Shown one piece after another: positions 38,857 to 47,165 of a DNA stretch of 64,000 nt. The stretch covers positions 62,001 to 126,000 of the forward strand of contig JAUNOS010000003.1 of NCBI GenBank assembly GCA_030537075.1. Reading direction: 5' to 3'. The position numbers and the translations under genes were made by a program. The notes under the pieces were generated by a model. That model ran no database searches and was not told where the DNA came from. It was given only the letters and a program-made list of their open reading frames with translations. Position 1 is the first letter of the stretch, and every line of letters starts with the position of its first letter. This DNA comes from Candidatus Saccharimonadota bacterium. GTDB taxonomy: Bacteria; Patescibacteriota; Saccharimonadia; Saccharimonadales; Saccharimonadaceae.

Positions 38857-41526
38857 CTAGCTCTTCTTGCGGCGTCGCCGGCGCTTCTTGGTTGCTGGTG
38901 ACGCAGCAGGGGTCGCCCCAGCTGACTTGCTCGTGCTATGGTCGATAGTCAGGACAACTTCTTGTGACGGTGCAGCAGGGGGCGCGACTGGTGTTGTTAT
39001 ACTCTGCCCTGTCTCAGTGGTAGCAGTGGTGCGCTGCGGTGTGGCGGATGAGCGCGGCTGGGCCTGCTGCGGCGATGGTTGTTGAGAGGACTGCTTTGGT
39101 TGCAGGTGTTGCGGCGGAGTAATGAGCTGAGAGATCTCTCGTTCGACCTCTGCCCTGTCCCGGCTGTAGCGGCGGCGCGAATATTCGATGATATGTGGTG
39201 TGTTATCAGTTTGTGCAGGCGGTAATTCGAGGGTTTTGGCTGAGAAGGCAGGCGTTTTTTCGCCGCCGATGACCATATTGATCACGAAATTGCGGTTGTG
39301 CATTTGCAGCAGGTCGATGGCCTCGAAATTGGGCTCAAACTGCTTTGAGAGGATGGGTGCGTCGTCGGCTGAGACACGGAATGAAATCATGGTGCCGACG
39401 TTGCCGAATACCGCGTCGCGCACCGTATCGGTCATCTGGGATATGTACTGATTGGCCACGGTGAGGTTGAGGCCATATTTGCGGGCTTCAGACAGGATGG
39501 TAGCGAAGGAGTCGGTGGCGAAGTTTTGGAATTCGTCGACATACAGGTAAAACGGTCGGCGGTCGCGAATGTCCGGGATATCAGAGCGGCTCATGGCGGC
39601 GAGCTGGATTTTGGTAACTAGGAAGGAGCCCAGGATGGCGGCGTTGTCCTCGCCAATGAGGCCTTTCGACAGATTGACGATGAGAATTTTGCCTTCATCC
39701 ATAATTTGGCGGATATTAAAGGTCGAGCGCGGTTGGCCGATGATGTTGCGGATGATAGGGTTGGCGGTAAAGGCACCGACCTTGTTGAGCACTGGCGCCA
39801 CGGCCTCGGCGACGAACTTATCATTCCAGCTGGCGAATTCGACGTTCCAAAATTGCAAAACTACGGTGTCTTTACAGTAGCTGAGCGTTTCTTTGCGGAA
39901 TTGTTTGTCGGTCAGCATGCGGGTGATGTCCAGCATGGTGGTCTCTGGGCGGTCCAGCAGCGCCAGGATGGTGTAGCGCAAGATGTATTCCAGGCGTGGG
40001 CCCCAGGAGTCGCCAAACATGCGCTTGAGGACGCCGATGACCTCTGATGAGATGTTGGTTTTCATGTTGGGGTCAGTGACTTCCAGCGGGTTGAAGCCGA
40101 GAGGATAGGCCGTGTCAGCGGGGTTGAAATAGACGACGTCCTGCAGTCGGCTGCCAGGGATAAATTTCATGTTATTGATGGCAAAGTCGCCGTGCGGGTC
40201 GATGATGGCGTACCCCTGGCCGTGAAAGACATCAGACAGCGCGAACAGCTCCAGAAGACCAGACTTCCCTGCTCCGGTCTGACCGATGATGTAGACGTGG
40301 CGTGAGCGGTCGTAGCGCAGCATGCCGAACTGGTGGTTGATGCCGCGGAAGTTGGTGACGCCAAAGGCGGAGATTTGGTCGTCGGTGGCGTCGCTTCCCG
40401 TAATGATGGGTAATTTAGACGGCGGTTCGGCGGTCTTGGCACTGGCCCAGACGATGTTTGGCGTCTCGACATTGGTGTGTGGCAAGTGGAAGACTGAGGC
40501 CAATTCTTCGATGTTCAGGATAAAACCTTCACCAACGAAGGAGCGGCGGCGATACTTGTCGAGGAACTCCTTGCCGAACGCACCTTTCGTGACCCGGAAG
40601 CCGTTGAGGTTGGTAGAATTGAACTGCTTAAAGGCACCGACAAGGGCCTGCATGTGAAGTTTGGCATTTGTCTGGCTTTCGCCGAGGTAAGCAAGGCGAA
40701 TTTTGACATCATAGCCGAGCTTTGTGGCCTTTTTCTCGGCTTCGCTGATACGGGTTTTGTCACGCTCAGACAGCTCTTTTTGAGTACCGGCCTTGTCACC
40801 CCCCTGCTCTGGTGGTCGCCAGAGGGCTTCGAGGATGCCACCGAGCCACTGAGCGCTACCGCTGACGCCTGGGAGGAGCGAGAAGCGTCCGCTCTTTACA
40901 CGGGAGATCCAGCTGTCCGCTGCTTGATGCCAGGTGTCGGCAATCGGTCGGGCAAGCACCTGTACCCACAGCTCCTCCCCTGTCGACTCAAGTTTTGCCA
41001 GAGTGCCGGTAATGCCAGCTAGCGGATCAACCTCGAAAGTTTGGAAGGTGCGAATGGGTAGGAATTCTGAAGCGGTCATGGCGAGCTCGGCGGTGTATAC
41101 GGTAGAATGGTGTCGTTCGTGCTCAGTATAATCTTCACTTGCGACGTGGATTTGGACCGTGGGATACTGGGCGTAGATCTGCCCTTCGACAAAGCTTTGC
41201 AGGCTGCGTGGCACCCACACGTAAAAGCGGATTTGGCCGTTGACGGAGGCGATTTCGAAACTGATATGCTCCTGCGTCCCTCCAGAGAGCCGTAATTCTT
41301 TTTTGTCGCGCAGGATGCCGTGCAGACTCGCGAAGAGCTGTTCGGCGGCCAGTTCTTTTTTGTCATTGGCTCGCGGGATTTCCAGCACCAAAAGGACGCT
41401 TTCAACGGGGGCGAATTCCCCTGCCCTCTGATAATTTCTCCAGGTGAGAAATGACAAGATGGCCACCAGCGGTAGCCACACATACCATTGTGTTAGTATA
41501 CTAATTAACCCGGAAATAATTTCCAT
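38857..41526 (-). CDS. Membrane-anchored type IV secretion/conjugation-type ATPase (TraG/VirD4/HerA-like)
   Basis: 889 aa. One or two N-terminal hydrophobic segments (about 5-30) precede a beta-rich domain of about 370 aa. A P-loop motor domain follows with Walker A GQTGAGKSGLLE, IIDPHGD, Walker B RPFYLYVDEFQNF and the arginine/sensor region ARKYGLNLTVANQYISQM. The Pro/Gln/Thr-rich C-terminus ends in KKRRRRRKKS, a likely nucleic-acid or membrane contact. Such ATPases are widespread in CPR with type IV pili or DNA-transfer systems. No other T4SS component is in the window. Confidence 0.82.
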   Translation of the reverse strand: MEIISGLISILTQWYVWLPLVAILSFLTWRNYQRAGEFAPVESVLLVLEIPRANDKKELAAEQLFASLHGILRDKKELRLSGGTQEHISFEIASVNGQIRFYVWVPRSLQSFVEGQIYAQYPTVQIHVASEDYTEHERHHSTVYTAELAMTASEFLPIRTFQTFEVDPLAGITGTLAKLESTGEELWVQVLARPIADTWHQAADSWISRVKSGRFSLLPGVSGSAQWLGGILEALWRPPEQGGDKAGTQKELSERDKTRISEAEKKATKLGYDVKIRLAYLGESQTNAKLHMQALVGAFKQFNSTNLNGFRVTKGAFGKEFLDKYRRRSFVGEGFILNIEELASVFHLPHTNVETPNIVWASAKTAEPPSKLPIITGSDATDDQISAFGVTNFRGINHQFGMLRYDRSRHVYIIGQTGAGKSGLLELFALSDVFHGQGYAIIDPHGDFAINNMKFIPGSRLQDVVYFNPADTAYPLGFNPLEVTDPNMKTNISSEVIGVLKRMFGDSWGPRLEYILRYTILALLDRPETTMLDITRMLTDKQFRKETLSYCKDTVVLQFWNVEFASWNDKFVAEAVAPVLNKVGAFTANPIIRNIIGQPRSTFNIRQIMDEGKILIVNLSKGLIGEDNAAILGSFLVTKIQLAAMSRSDIPDIRDRRPFYLYVDEFQNFATDSFATILSEARKYGLNLTVANQYISQMTDTVRDAVFGNVGTMISFRVSADDAPILSKQFEPNFEAIDLLQMHNRNFVINMVIGGEKTPAFSAKTLELPPAQTDNTPHIIEYSRRRYSRDRAEVEREISQLITPPQHLQPKQSSQQPSPQQAQPRSSATPQRTTATTETGQSITTPVAPPAAPSQEVVLTIDHSTSKSAGATPAASPATKKRRRRRKKS

Positions 41527-41564
41527 GTAATACTATTATCTCACCCCTGGTGTACAAATGCAAC

Positions 41565-42617
41565 TTATGCGGTCTCGTCGAGAGTATAGGTAGCCTTGGC
41601 GGTGCGCTTGAACTGAGGCTTTGACTGCAGGTTGAGGAGGATGGTGGTCTCCTTCACCTGGCGCTTAGCGAGGACTTGCTTGACAATCTCTTCGCGGTGC
41701 ATCGGGCCACCAGCCTGACGCAAAACATCAGCGATGATGTCACCGACGGTGCCGCGGCTGTAACCCCATGAGTCCAGGGCGTAAATACCGCGACCGATAA
41801 GGACGAAGCGCTTGTCTTTGATCAGCTCATTATGAATCGCCTGGAGCGTCACGTCCTTGCGCTTGAAGTCACTTTCCTTGATGGCCTTGGCGATGTCGGA
41901 AAAGTGCATCGGCTTACCGTTATCATCCAAGATCACAAAAATCTTATCACGGATATTCTTCGGGTTGACGGTTGGCCATTTCATCAGGCCCCAGTTACCC
42001 TTCAGTTCAGCTAGCTTCTTACTGATAGAGGCGAGCGCCGCGATGTGTGACGGATGCTCGTATGTCATGGCTTTGTGTAGTTCTTCGGCAGTGGTAGGTT
42101 GGCCATGCTTTTTGATGGCTTTGACAATTTCTTCCACCTGCTTCTTAACAGTTTTCTCATCACCGATGTCGGCCATAGCGGCAGCATGATGAAAGTCGTC
42201 ATTTTCGCTCAAGACGGTAATGTTTGGCGAAAGTTCCGCGATAAATGCGACGTGGGCGCGTTCTGTTTGGGTGGCGGCACGACCAATGATGTGATCTGCG
42301 AGCGTCTGCATGCGCGCGGCGCGACCCATTTCGACAAGGTGGGTCGTAACCTCTTTCTCGACGACTGCGGCAGCTGGAATCTTGCCATCGGCAAGGATGA
42401 GGCGGAGGCGAATAAGGATGGCCTTTTCCAGCTGGCGCACTCGTTCACGCGTGATACCCAGCATATCGCCGATCTGCTCCAGGGTTTCTTTGCGGTCATG
42501 CAAGCCAAAGCGTCGAGTGATGATCTCCTTTTCGCGCTCCTGTGAAATATGCGCCAAAATATCTTTTGCCGCGTCTTGGAGCTGCTGATCTGCGCTCGGT
42601 TGCTGTGTCTCGCTCAT
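41565..42617 (-). CDS. Sigma-region-4 plus HARE-HTH transcription factor
   Basis: 350 aa from ATG 42617 (MSETQQPSAD). Residues about 15-70 form a sigma-70 region 4 HTH (EKEIITRRFGLHDRKETLEQIGDMLGITRERVRQLEKA), yet regions 1-3 are missing. The C-terminal half contains HARE-HTH/RpoE-delta-like modules (DKIFVILDDNGKPMHFSDIAKAI; GGPMHREEIVKQVL). It probably modulates RNA polymerase, recognising -35 elements without being a full sigma. It has the strongest canonical promoter of the window and an untranslated leader of about 65 nt. Confidence 0.8.
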   Translation of the reverse strand: MSETQQPSADQQLQDAAKDILAHISQEREKEIITRRFGLHDRKETLEQIGDMLGITRERVRQLEKAILIRLRLILADGKIPAAAVVEKEVTTHLVEMGRAARMQTLADHIIGRAATQTERAHVAFIAELSPNITVLSENDDFHHAAAMADIGDEKTVKKQVEEIVKAIKKHGQPTTAEELHKAMTYEHPSHIAALASISKKLAELKGNWGLMKWPTVNPKNIRDKIFVILDDNGKPMHFSDIAKAIKESDFKRKDVTLQAIHNELIKDKRFVLIGRGIYALDSWGYSRGTVGDIIADVLRQAGGPMHREEIVKQVLAKRQVKETTILLNLQSKPQFKRTAKATYTLDETA

Positions 42618-42687
42618 GACTGTGTGGAATCCTCTCTGCCTCACCTCAGAAGTTACGTTAATACTTTGTTTCTCTGAACTTACTCTA

Positions 42688-42716
42688 ATTATAAAACAAA
42701 ATAATTTTAGTGTCAA
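42688..42716 (-). promoter_or_regulatory. Consensus sigma70-type promoter of the sigma4/HARE gene
   Basis: On the minus strand: TTGACA (42716-42711), 17-bp spacer, TATAAT (42693-42688), both perfect consensus. A second TGCTATAAT (hexamer 42742-42737) lies upstream, so there may be tandem promoters. Confidence 0.8.
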
Positions 42717-42824
42717 GTAAGTTGTTTTACAATTTAATTATAGCATGTATTTAGCATATTTCGCAACGACATAGTCTAAGACTTTTTTATACGGCAGAAT
42801 GTGGGATGGTTTTATAAGCGGCGC

Positions 42825-45176
42825 TTATCGCTTGGGGCGACGAGTGGCTGGTTTTTTAGCGGTGGTTTTCGTGCTGGTGCGTCGGGCCTTACCTTTGGCT
42901 GGTGCGGCCTTCAGGAGCTCCAGCGCCTGCTCATGGGTAATTGCCTTTGGCTCTAGATCTTTGGGGATTTTGGCATTTTTGCTGCCATCGGTGATGTAGG
43001 GGCCAAAGCGACCGTTCAGGACCTTGACGCCATCTGGGAATTCGGCAATATTCTTCTCTGCCTCGGCCTTCAATTTGGCGGCGTACAGTTCGCGGGCACG
43101 GGCTTCGGTGATCTCGCGCGGGTCATCGTCTTTGATGGAGACGAATAGCTTGCCGACCTGAATGTAGGGGCCAAAGCGACCGATGTTGGCTTTGATGTCC
43201 TGGCCGTCCTCGGTCTGGCCGACCAGGCGCGGTAATTCAAAGGCTTTGAGAGCCTGCTCCAGGGTGACCGTTTCAATCTTGGCGCCTTTTGGCAGTGGCG
43301 CAAACTGCGGCTTGGTGTCGCCTTCGGTGCTGCCCAGCTGCAGCATCGGGCCAAAGCGACCAAAGCGGGCGATGATAGGCTGGCCAGTCTTTGGGTGTGT
43401 GCCGACCTCGCGGCTGGCGCCAACGGTGCTGCGGTCGATGCCGCCTGATTGCTCAATCAGCTGATGAAATGGCGTGTAAAAGCCGTGCAGCATGGCGCTT
43501 TTGGCAAGGTCCGCACTAGCGATTTTGTCAAATTCGGTCTCAACATTGGCGGTAAAGTCATAATCGACGATCTGGGTAAAATGGTCGGTCAAAAAGTCAG
43601 CGATCAGTTCCCCGCTCGGCGTCGGGATGAGCTTGCCCTTGGTGGAGCCGGTTTTCTCTTGGATGACGTCGCGCTCGACCGTTTCGCCATTGTAGGTCAG
43701 CGTGATGACGTCGCGCGGCTGGCCCTCGCCGTCGCCCTTTTCGACGTAGCCGCGGGTCTGGACGGTGTCGATGATGGTGGCGTAGGTGCTTGGGCGGCCG
43801 ATGCCCAGGTCTTCAAGCTTTTTCACCAGCGAACCTTCGGTGTAGCGGGCTGGTGGCCGGGCAAAGGTTTGGCGGGCGGTGATGTCGTGGGTAGTCAGGC
43901 GGTCGCCGCTGGTAAGTGCCGGCAGCAGCTCGTCCTTGCCGCCGCCGTAGACACGCAAAAAGCCGTCAAAGGTGATGACTTCGCCTTTGGCTTCGAAGAG
44001 AAGCTCAGAAGGTGTCGCGCTTGCCCCTTCAATACGAATGGTCACTGTCGTCTTCTCGAGCTTCGCTGGTGACATTTGTGATGCCAATGTGCGGCGGCGG
44101 ATCAGGTCGTAGAGGCGCTGGGCGCGTTCGTCAGAGGTGACGGTCTCGCGGGTGATGTCGGTCGGGCGGATGGCCTCGTGGGCTTCTTGGGCGCTGGCTG
44201 ATTTGGTCTTGAACTTGCGCACCGTGGAGTATTCTGGTCCGTACAGCTGCTTGATAAAGTCGGTAGCACTGGCGATAGCCTGCCCACTGAGATTGACCGA
44301 GTCGGTTCGCATATAGGTGATTTTACCGTCCTGATACAGCTTCTGCGCGGCGGCCATAGTCGCCTTGGAGCCCATGCCGAGGCGGGCGTTAGCTTCCTGC
44401 TGCAGCGTCGACGTAGTGAACGGCGCTGACGGGTTGCGGGTGCCAGGTGTTTTGGTAATGTCGCTGACCGTAAACGCGGCGCCATGCAGACTCTCCAAGA
44501 AAGCGCGCGCGTCGTCCTCGGTGTCAAATTTTTGGTTCAGTTCAGCTTTGAATTCTTGCCCGTCGTGGATAAATAGCGCCGTCACCTTAAACTGCGCTGC
44601 GCCCGCAAAGGCCATGATTTCCCGCTCGCGCTCCACGAGTAGCCGCACGGCCGGGCTCTGGACGCGGCCGGCTGACTTGCCGCCAGGGACCTTTTGCCAG
44701 ACCACGGGGCTGAGCTCAAAGCCCACTAGCCGGTCGAGGATCTGTCGGGCTTGCTGGGCCTGCACCAGATTCATATCCACCGTGCGCGGCGCCTTGATGG
44801 CTGCGGTAATGGCGTCCTTGGTAATCTCATGAAAAACAATCCGCTTGGTGGTCTCGATCGGTAGGTCCAGCACTTTACAGAGGTGCCACGCAATCGCCTC
44901 CCCCTCGCGGTCTTCATCGGTAGCTAGCCAAACATTTTCCTTGCCGACCGCCCTGACTGCCTTTTTCAGTTCGGTGATGACTTTTTTCTTTTCAGGATCG
45001 ACGTCGTAGACGGCATAAAAATCATTGGCCACGTCGATAGGCGGCGTGCCGTCTTCTGTCTTTTTGACAATCGAGCGAATATGCCCCACGCTTGATAAAA
45101 CGTGAAAATCCTTGCCAAGATACTTTTCAATCGTCTTGGCTTTGGCGGGGGACTCAACGATAACCAGATGCTTCAT
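42825..45176 (-). CDS. topA: DNA topoisomerase I
   Basis: 783 aa type IA topoisomerase. A TOPRIM domain (LVIVESPAKAKTIEKYLG ... ATDEDREGEAIAWHL) is followed by the active-site Tyr in KITYMRTDSVNLS and GIGRPSTYATII. The C-terminal repeats are of the Cys-free bacterial type (ARFGRFGPMLQLG, ANIGRFGPYIQVG, GRFGPYITDG), and the tail is Lys/Arg-rich. It relaxes negative supercoils. TGATATAAT lies 9 nt before the ATG on the minus strand (45191-45186). Confidence 0.96.
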   Translation of the reverse strand: MKHLVIVESPAKAKTIEKYLGKDFHVLSSVGHIRSIVKKTEDGTPPIDVANDFYAVYDVDPEKKKVITELKKAVRAVGKENVWLATDEDREGEAIAWHLCKVLDLPIETTKRIVFHEITKDAITAAIKAPRTVDMNLVQAQQARQILDRLVGFELSPVVWQKVPGGKSAGRVQSPAVRLLVEREREIMAFAGAAQFKVTALFIHDGQEFKAELNQKFDTEDDARAFLESLHGAAFTVSDITKTPGTRNPSAPFTTSTLQQEANARLGMGSKATMAAAQKLYQDGKITYMRTDSVNLSGQAIASATDFIKQLYGPEYSTVRKFKTKSASAQEAHEAIRPTDITRETVTSDERAQRLYDLIRRRTLASQMSPAKLEKTTVTIRIEGASATPSELLFEAKGEVITFDGFLRVYGGGKDELLPALTSGDRLTTHDITARQTFARPPARYTEGSLVKKLEDLGIGRPSTYATIIDTVQTRGYVEKGDGEGQPRDVITLTYNGETVERDVIQEKTGSTKGKLIPTPSGELIADFLTDHFTQIVDYDFTANVETEFDKIASADLAKSAMLHGFYTPFHQLIEQSGGIDRSTVGASREVGTHPKTGQPIIARFGRFGPMLQLGSTEGDTKPQFAPLPKGAKIETVTLEQALKAFELPRLVGQTEDGQDIKANIGRFGPYIQVGKLFVSIKDDDPREITEARARELYAAKLKAEAEKNIAEFPDGVKVLNGRFGPYITDGSKNAKIPKDLEPKAITHEQALELLKAAPAKGKARRTSTKTTAKKPATRRPKR

Positions 45177-45213
45177 ATCTCTATAATTATATCAAATTGC
45201 TCATGGAGGACAA

Positions 45214-45813
45214 CTAACGGCGTTTGGTCCGAGCGGCGGCGGCGCGTGTCACGTAGCCCCATGAGGAGTGAACAATCAGCGGCAATGCACCGAAGAAGGC
45301 TGCCTTGCCGAGCTTCCGCAAAGGACGGGCAGCGTCAGGTCGATTGGCATGCTCTGCGGCATGAGCGCCTGCGAACGCAAACAGAGACACCGCTTCTGTT
45401 GCCATGGCAAGCTTGCCGGTTGGGGCCACCTGAAGATCGTTATTGCCCCGTAGTTTCGCGATGCCGGTTGCTGCGAAATTGATGCAATTACCCAGCGCAA
45501 ACGTCGCCAGTACATGCTTCGGCGCGCTGCCAGAGCGCCACATTTCCCAGAGAAGCTTGGCGGTAACGAGCTTGTCAATTCCAGCGTCCACTAGTGCGCC
45601 AACTTCGCTGGCCTGTCCCGTGGCACGTGCGACGGCGCCATCAAGCGCGTCAATCGTCCGACCAGCGACCACTGCTGCCACTCCCTGCAGCGTTTCGGGC
45701 TGTTTACTCCCCTCCCATGTCAAAATACCACCCATCACACTCATGGCATTAGGAATGGTGAGGATTTTTTCTTCAAATGATCGATCAGGGGCGGTTTCAG
45801 GGTGACGCGACAT
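45214..45813 (-). CDS. CDP-alcohol phosphatidyltransferase family protein
   Basis: 199 aa. The family signature D-xx-DG-xx-AR-x8-G-xxx-D-xxx-D is intact (DALDGAVARATGQASEVGALVDAGID, about 56-81 of the ORF). Several hydrophobic helices follow. Such enzymes move a phospho-alcohol from a CDP donor (PgsA, CdsA partners, or CLS-like). The acceptor cannot be told, but phosphatidylglycerolphosphate synthase is a reasonable guess for a lone copy. Minus -10 TATAGT is 9 nt before the ATG. Confidence 0.78.
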   Translation of the reverse strand: MSRHPETAPDRSFEEKILTIPNAMSVMGGILTWEGSKQPETLQGVAAVVAGRTIDALDGAVARATGQASEVGALVDAGIDKLVTAKLLWEMWRSGSAPKHVLATFALGNCINFAATGIAKLRGNNDLQVAPTGKLAMATEAVSLFAFAGAHAAEHANRPDAARPLRKLGKAAFFGALPLIVHSSWGYVTRAAAARTKRR

Positions 45814-45853
45814 AATAAAATAACTATACTGCGTTATAGCTTATTTAGCAACT

Positions 45854-46726
45854 TTATCGTAATGTCCAGTTGTTGGCACCAAGCGGCTTGATGAGGCCAT
45901 TCATCTCTAGCATCGTGAGGGCTGTGGCGAAGTCGGCCGGACTGAGACCCGATTGTTGCTGGAGCTGCTCGCCATCACGTACGCCATTGCTCAGAAGGTC
46001 AAGGATAGCCTGTTCGGCAGGGTTGTCAGTGAGTGGGAGGCTGGCTTGGTCGGGGTTGGTGGCTGCGTGGCGTGGAGCGATAACCGAGAGAACATCAGCA
46101 GCTTCGGTGACAATGAGGGCGCCTTGTTTGAGGAGTGAGTTGCAACCCGCGGATAAGGGGCTGGTGATATTACCTGGAACGACAAAGACGTCTCTGCCCT
46201 GCGCCAGAGCGTGCGCGGCGGTATTGAGGGTGCCACTGCGCTCAGCAGCTTCGGTGATGATAACGGCGTCAGCCAGACCAGATACGAGTCGGTTACGCTC
46301 CAGAAAGCTCCAGCGATTGACGACCTTTCCCTCCCCTTGCGCCCATTCAGAAATGATGGCGCCACCCTGCTGGATGATGCGCTCGGCGAGGCGGCGATTG
46401 GCCTGGGGTGAAATCTCTGGGAGCGGGTCTGCTACCACGCCGATGACCGTACCACCAGCTTCGAGTGCCGCCGTCTGTGCGATGCCATCGATGCCAAGCG
46501 CCAGTCCACTGACGATGACGCAGCCCGCCCGGGCGAGGTCACGCGCCAAGAGCTCAGTGACCTCGCGACCATAGGGTGAAGGCTTGCGTGAGCCGACGAT
46601 GGCGACCACCGGACGCGGGTCGGCTGGCAGATTTCCCATAAAACACAAGCTTTTCGGGGCCTTTGCAATAGTACTCAGTCTCTGGGTAAAATGGTGCTCA
46701 TCTGGACGAATTCTATTGATTTCCAT
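45854..46726 (-). CDS. dprA: DNA-processing protein DprA
   Basis: 290 aa from ATG 46726, chosen because a -10-like TGCAAT (minus, 46739-46734) lies 7 nt upstream and a -35 TTGACA 16 bp before it. The Rossmann-like DprA core shows VAIVGSRKPSPYG, IVSGLALGIDGIAQTAAL, GGAIISEWAQGE, FLERNRLVSGLADAVIITEA and a C-terminal winged-helix domain. DprA loads RecA on incoming ssDNA during natural transformation; uptake of host DNA is important for CPR epibionts lacking nucleotide synthesis. Confidence 0.93.
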   Translation of the reverse strand: MEINRIRPDEHHFTQRLSTIAKAPKSLCFMGNLPADPRPVVAIVGSRKPSPYGREVTELLARDLARAGCVIVSGLALGIDGIAQTAALEAGGTVIGVVADPLPEISPQANRRLAERIIQQGGAIISEWAQGEGKVVNRWSFLERNRLVSGLADAVIITEAAERSGTLNTAAHALAQGRDVFVVPGNITSPLSAGCNSLLKQGALIVTEAADVLSVIAPRHAATNPDQASLPLTDNPAEQAILDLLSNGVRDGEQLQQQSGLSPADFATALTMLEMNGLIKPLGANNWTLR

Positions 46727-46733
46727 GACTTTT

Positions 46734-46775
46734 ATTGCAAAAAGTGTTGACACTTTGTCAAATGTTTGCTATAAT
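46734..46775. promoter_or_regulatory. Divergent promoters dprA / ncRNA sharing a palindromic -35
   Basis: Rightward: TTGACA (46747-46752), 17 bp, TGCTATAAT (hexamer 46770-46775), close to consensus throughout. Leftward: TTGACA on the minus strand (46761-46756), 16 bp, TGCAAT. The two -35 boxes form the perfect palindrome TTGACACTTTGTCAA except for its centre (46747-46761). Confidence 0.7.
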
Positions 46776-46781
46776 GGCACT

Positions 46782-47094
46782 TGATTGGTTGAGCAGGACT
46801 CAATCAAAAGCACCTTATACCCCCTATTCTAACTATATGTTAGGTTGCGCGCAATGGCATTAAGTATTCTTACCCTCCACTTTTTGCATTTTCACGTTAC
46901 GCGCATACTAACCCCTTTAACTACCATTTCAAAGGGCTTCTCTGTTTGCACAGTGAGTACGATCAGTATTGACATGTGTCAGGCGCCGGTCTTTTGGAGT
47001 TTTGACCGCAGTCGCTTCGCTGATGAGAGACGTTCGGGTGGGTTGAAGGGTAACAAGGCGCCAGGTGATGCCCACCCTTACCTGGCGCCTTTTT
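46782..47094 (+). ncRNA. Orphan structured RNA of about 310 nt
   Basis: A near-consensus promoter faces a stretch without any convincing ORF that ends in a strong intrinsic terminator. Within it are a 5' hairpin (TTGATTGGTTGAG / CTCAATCAA, about 46781-46808), a CGGTC/GACCG hairpin (46986-47008) and a potential H-type pseudoknot: GGGTGGG (47036-47042) can pair with CCCACCC (47071-47077) inside the terminator loop. It lacks the tmRNA tag and 3' CCA, RNase P conserved blocks and the SRP GGAAG domain. It is therefore none of the housekeeping RNAs I can recognise. Confidence 0.65.
47055..47094 (+). terminator. Strong terminator of the orphan RNA
   Basis: Perfect 12-bp stem (47055-47066 with 47080-47091), 13-nt loop containing CCCACCC, then T-run. 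The loop is complementary to an upstream GGGTGGG, so the hairpin may be part of a pseudoknot. Confidence 0.92.
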
Positions 47095-47165
47095 AGTGGG
47101 GTCGTGACTTGGACGGACCATGGGCAATCTTGACTTTTTAGTACATAAGTAGTATAATTGATATT

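Noticed and set aside
47019-47052. Hammerhead ribozyme in the orphan RNA
   Set aside because: CTGATGAG is present but the required GAAA core and a cleavage stem are not.
46782-47094. tmRNA, RNase P RNA or SRP RNA
   Set aside because: No tag ORF with tRNA-like ends, no GAGGAAAGTCC-type RNase P block and no SRP GGAAG tetraloop domain.
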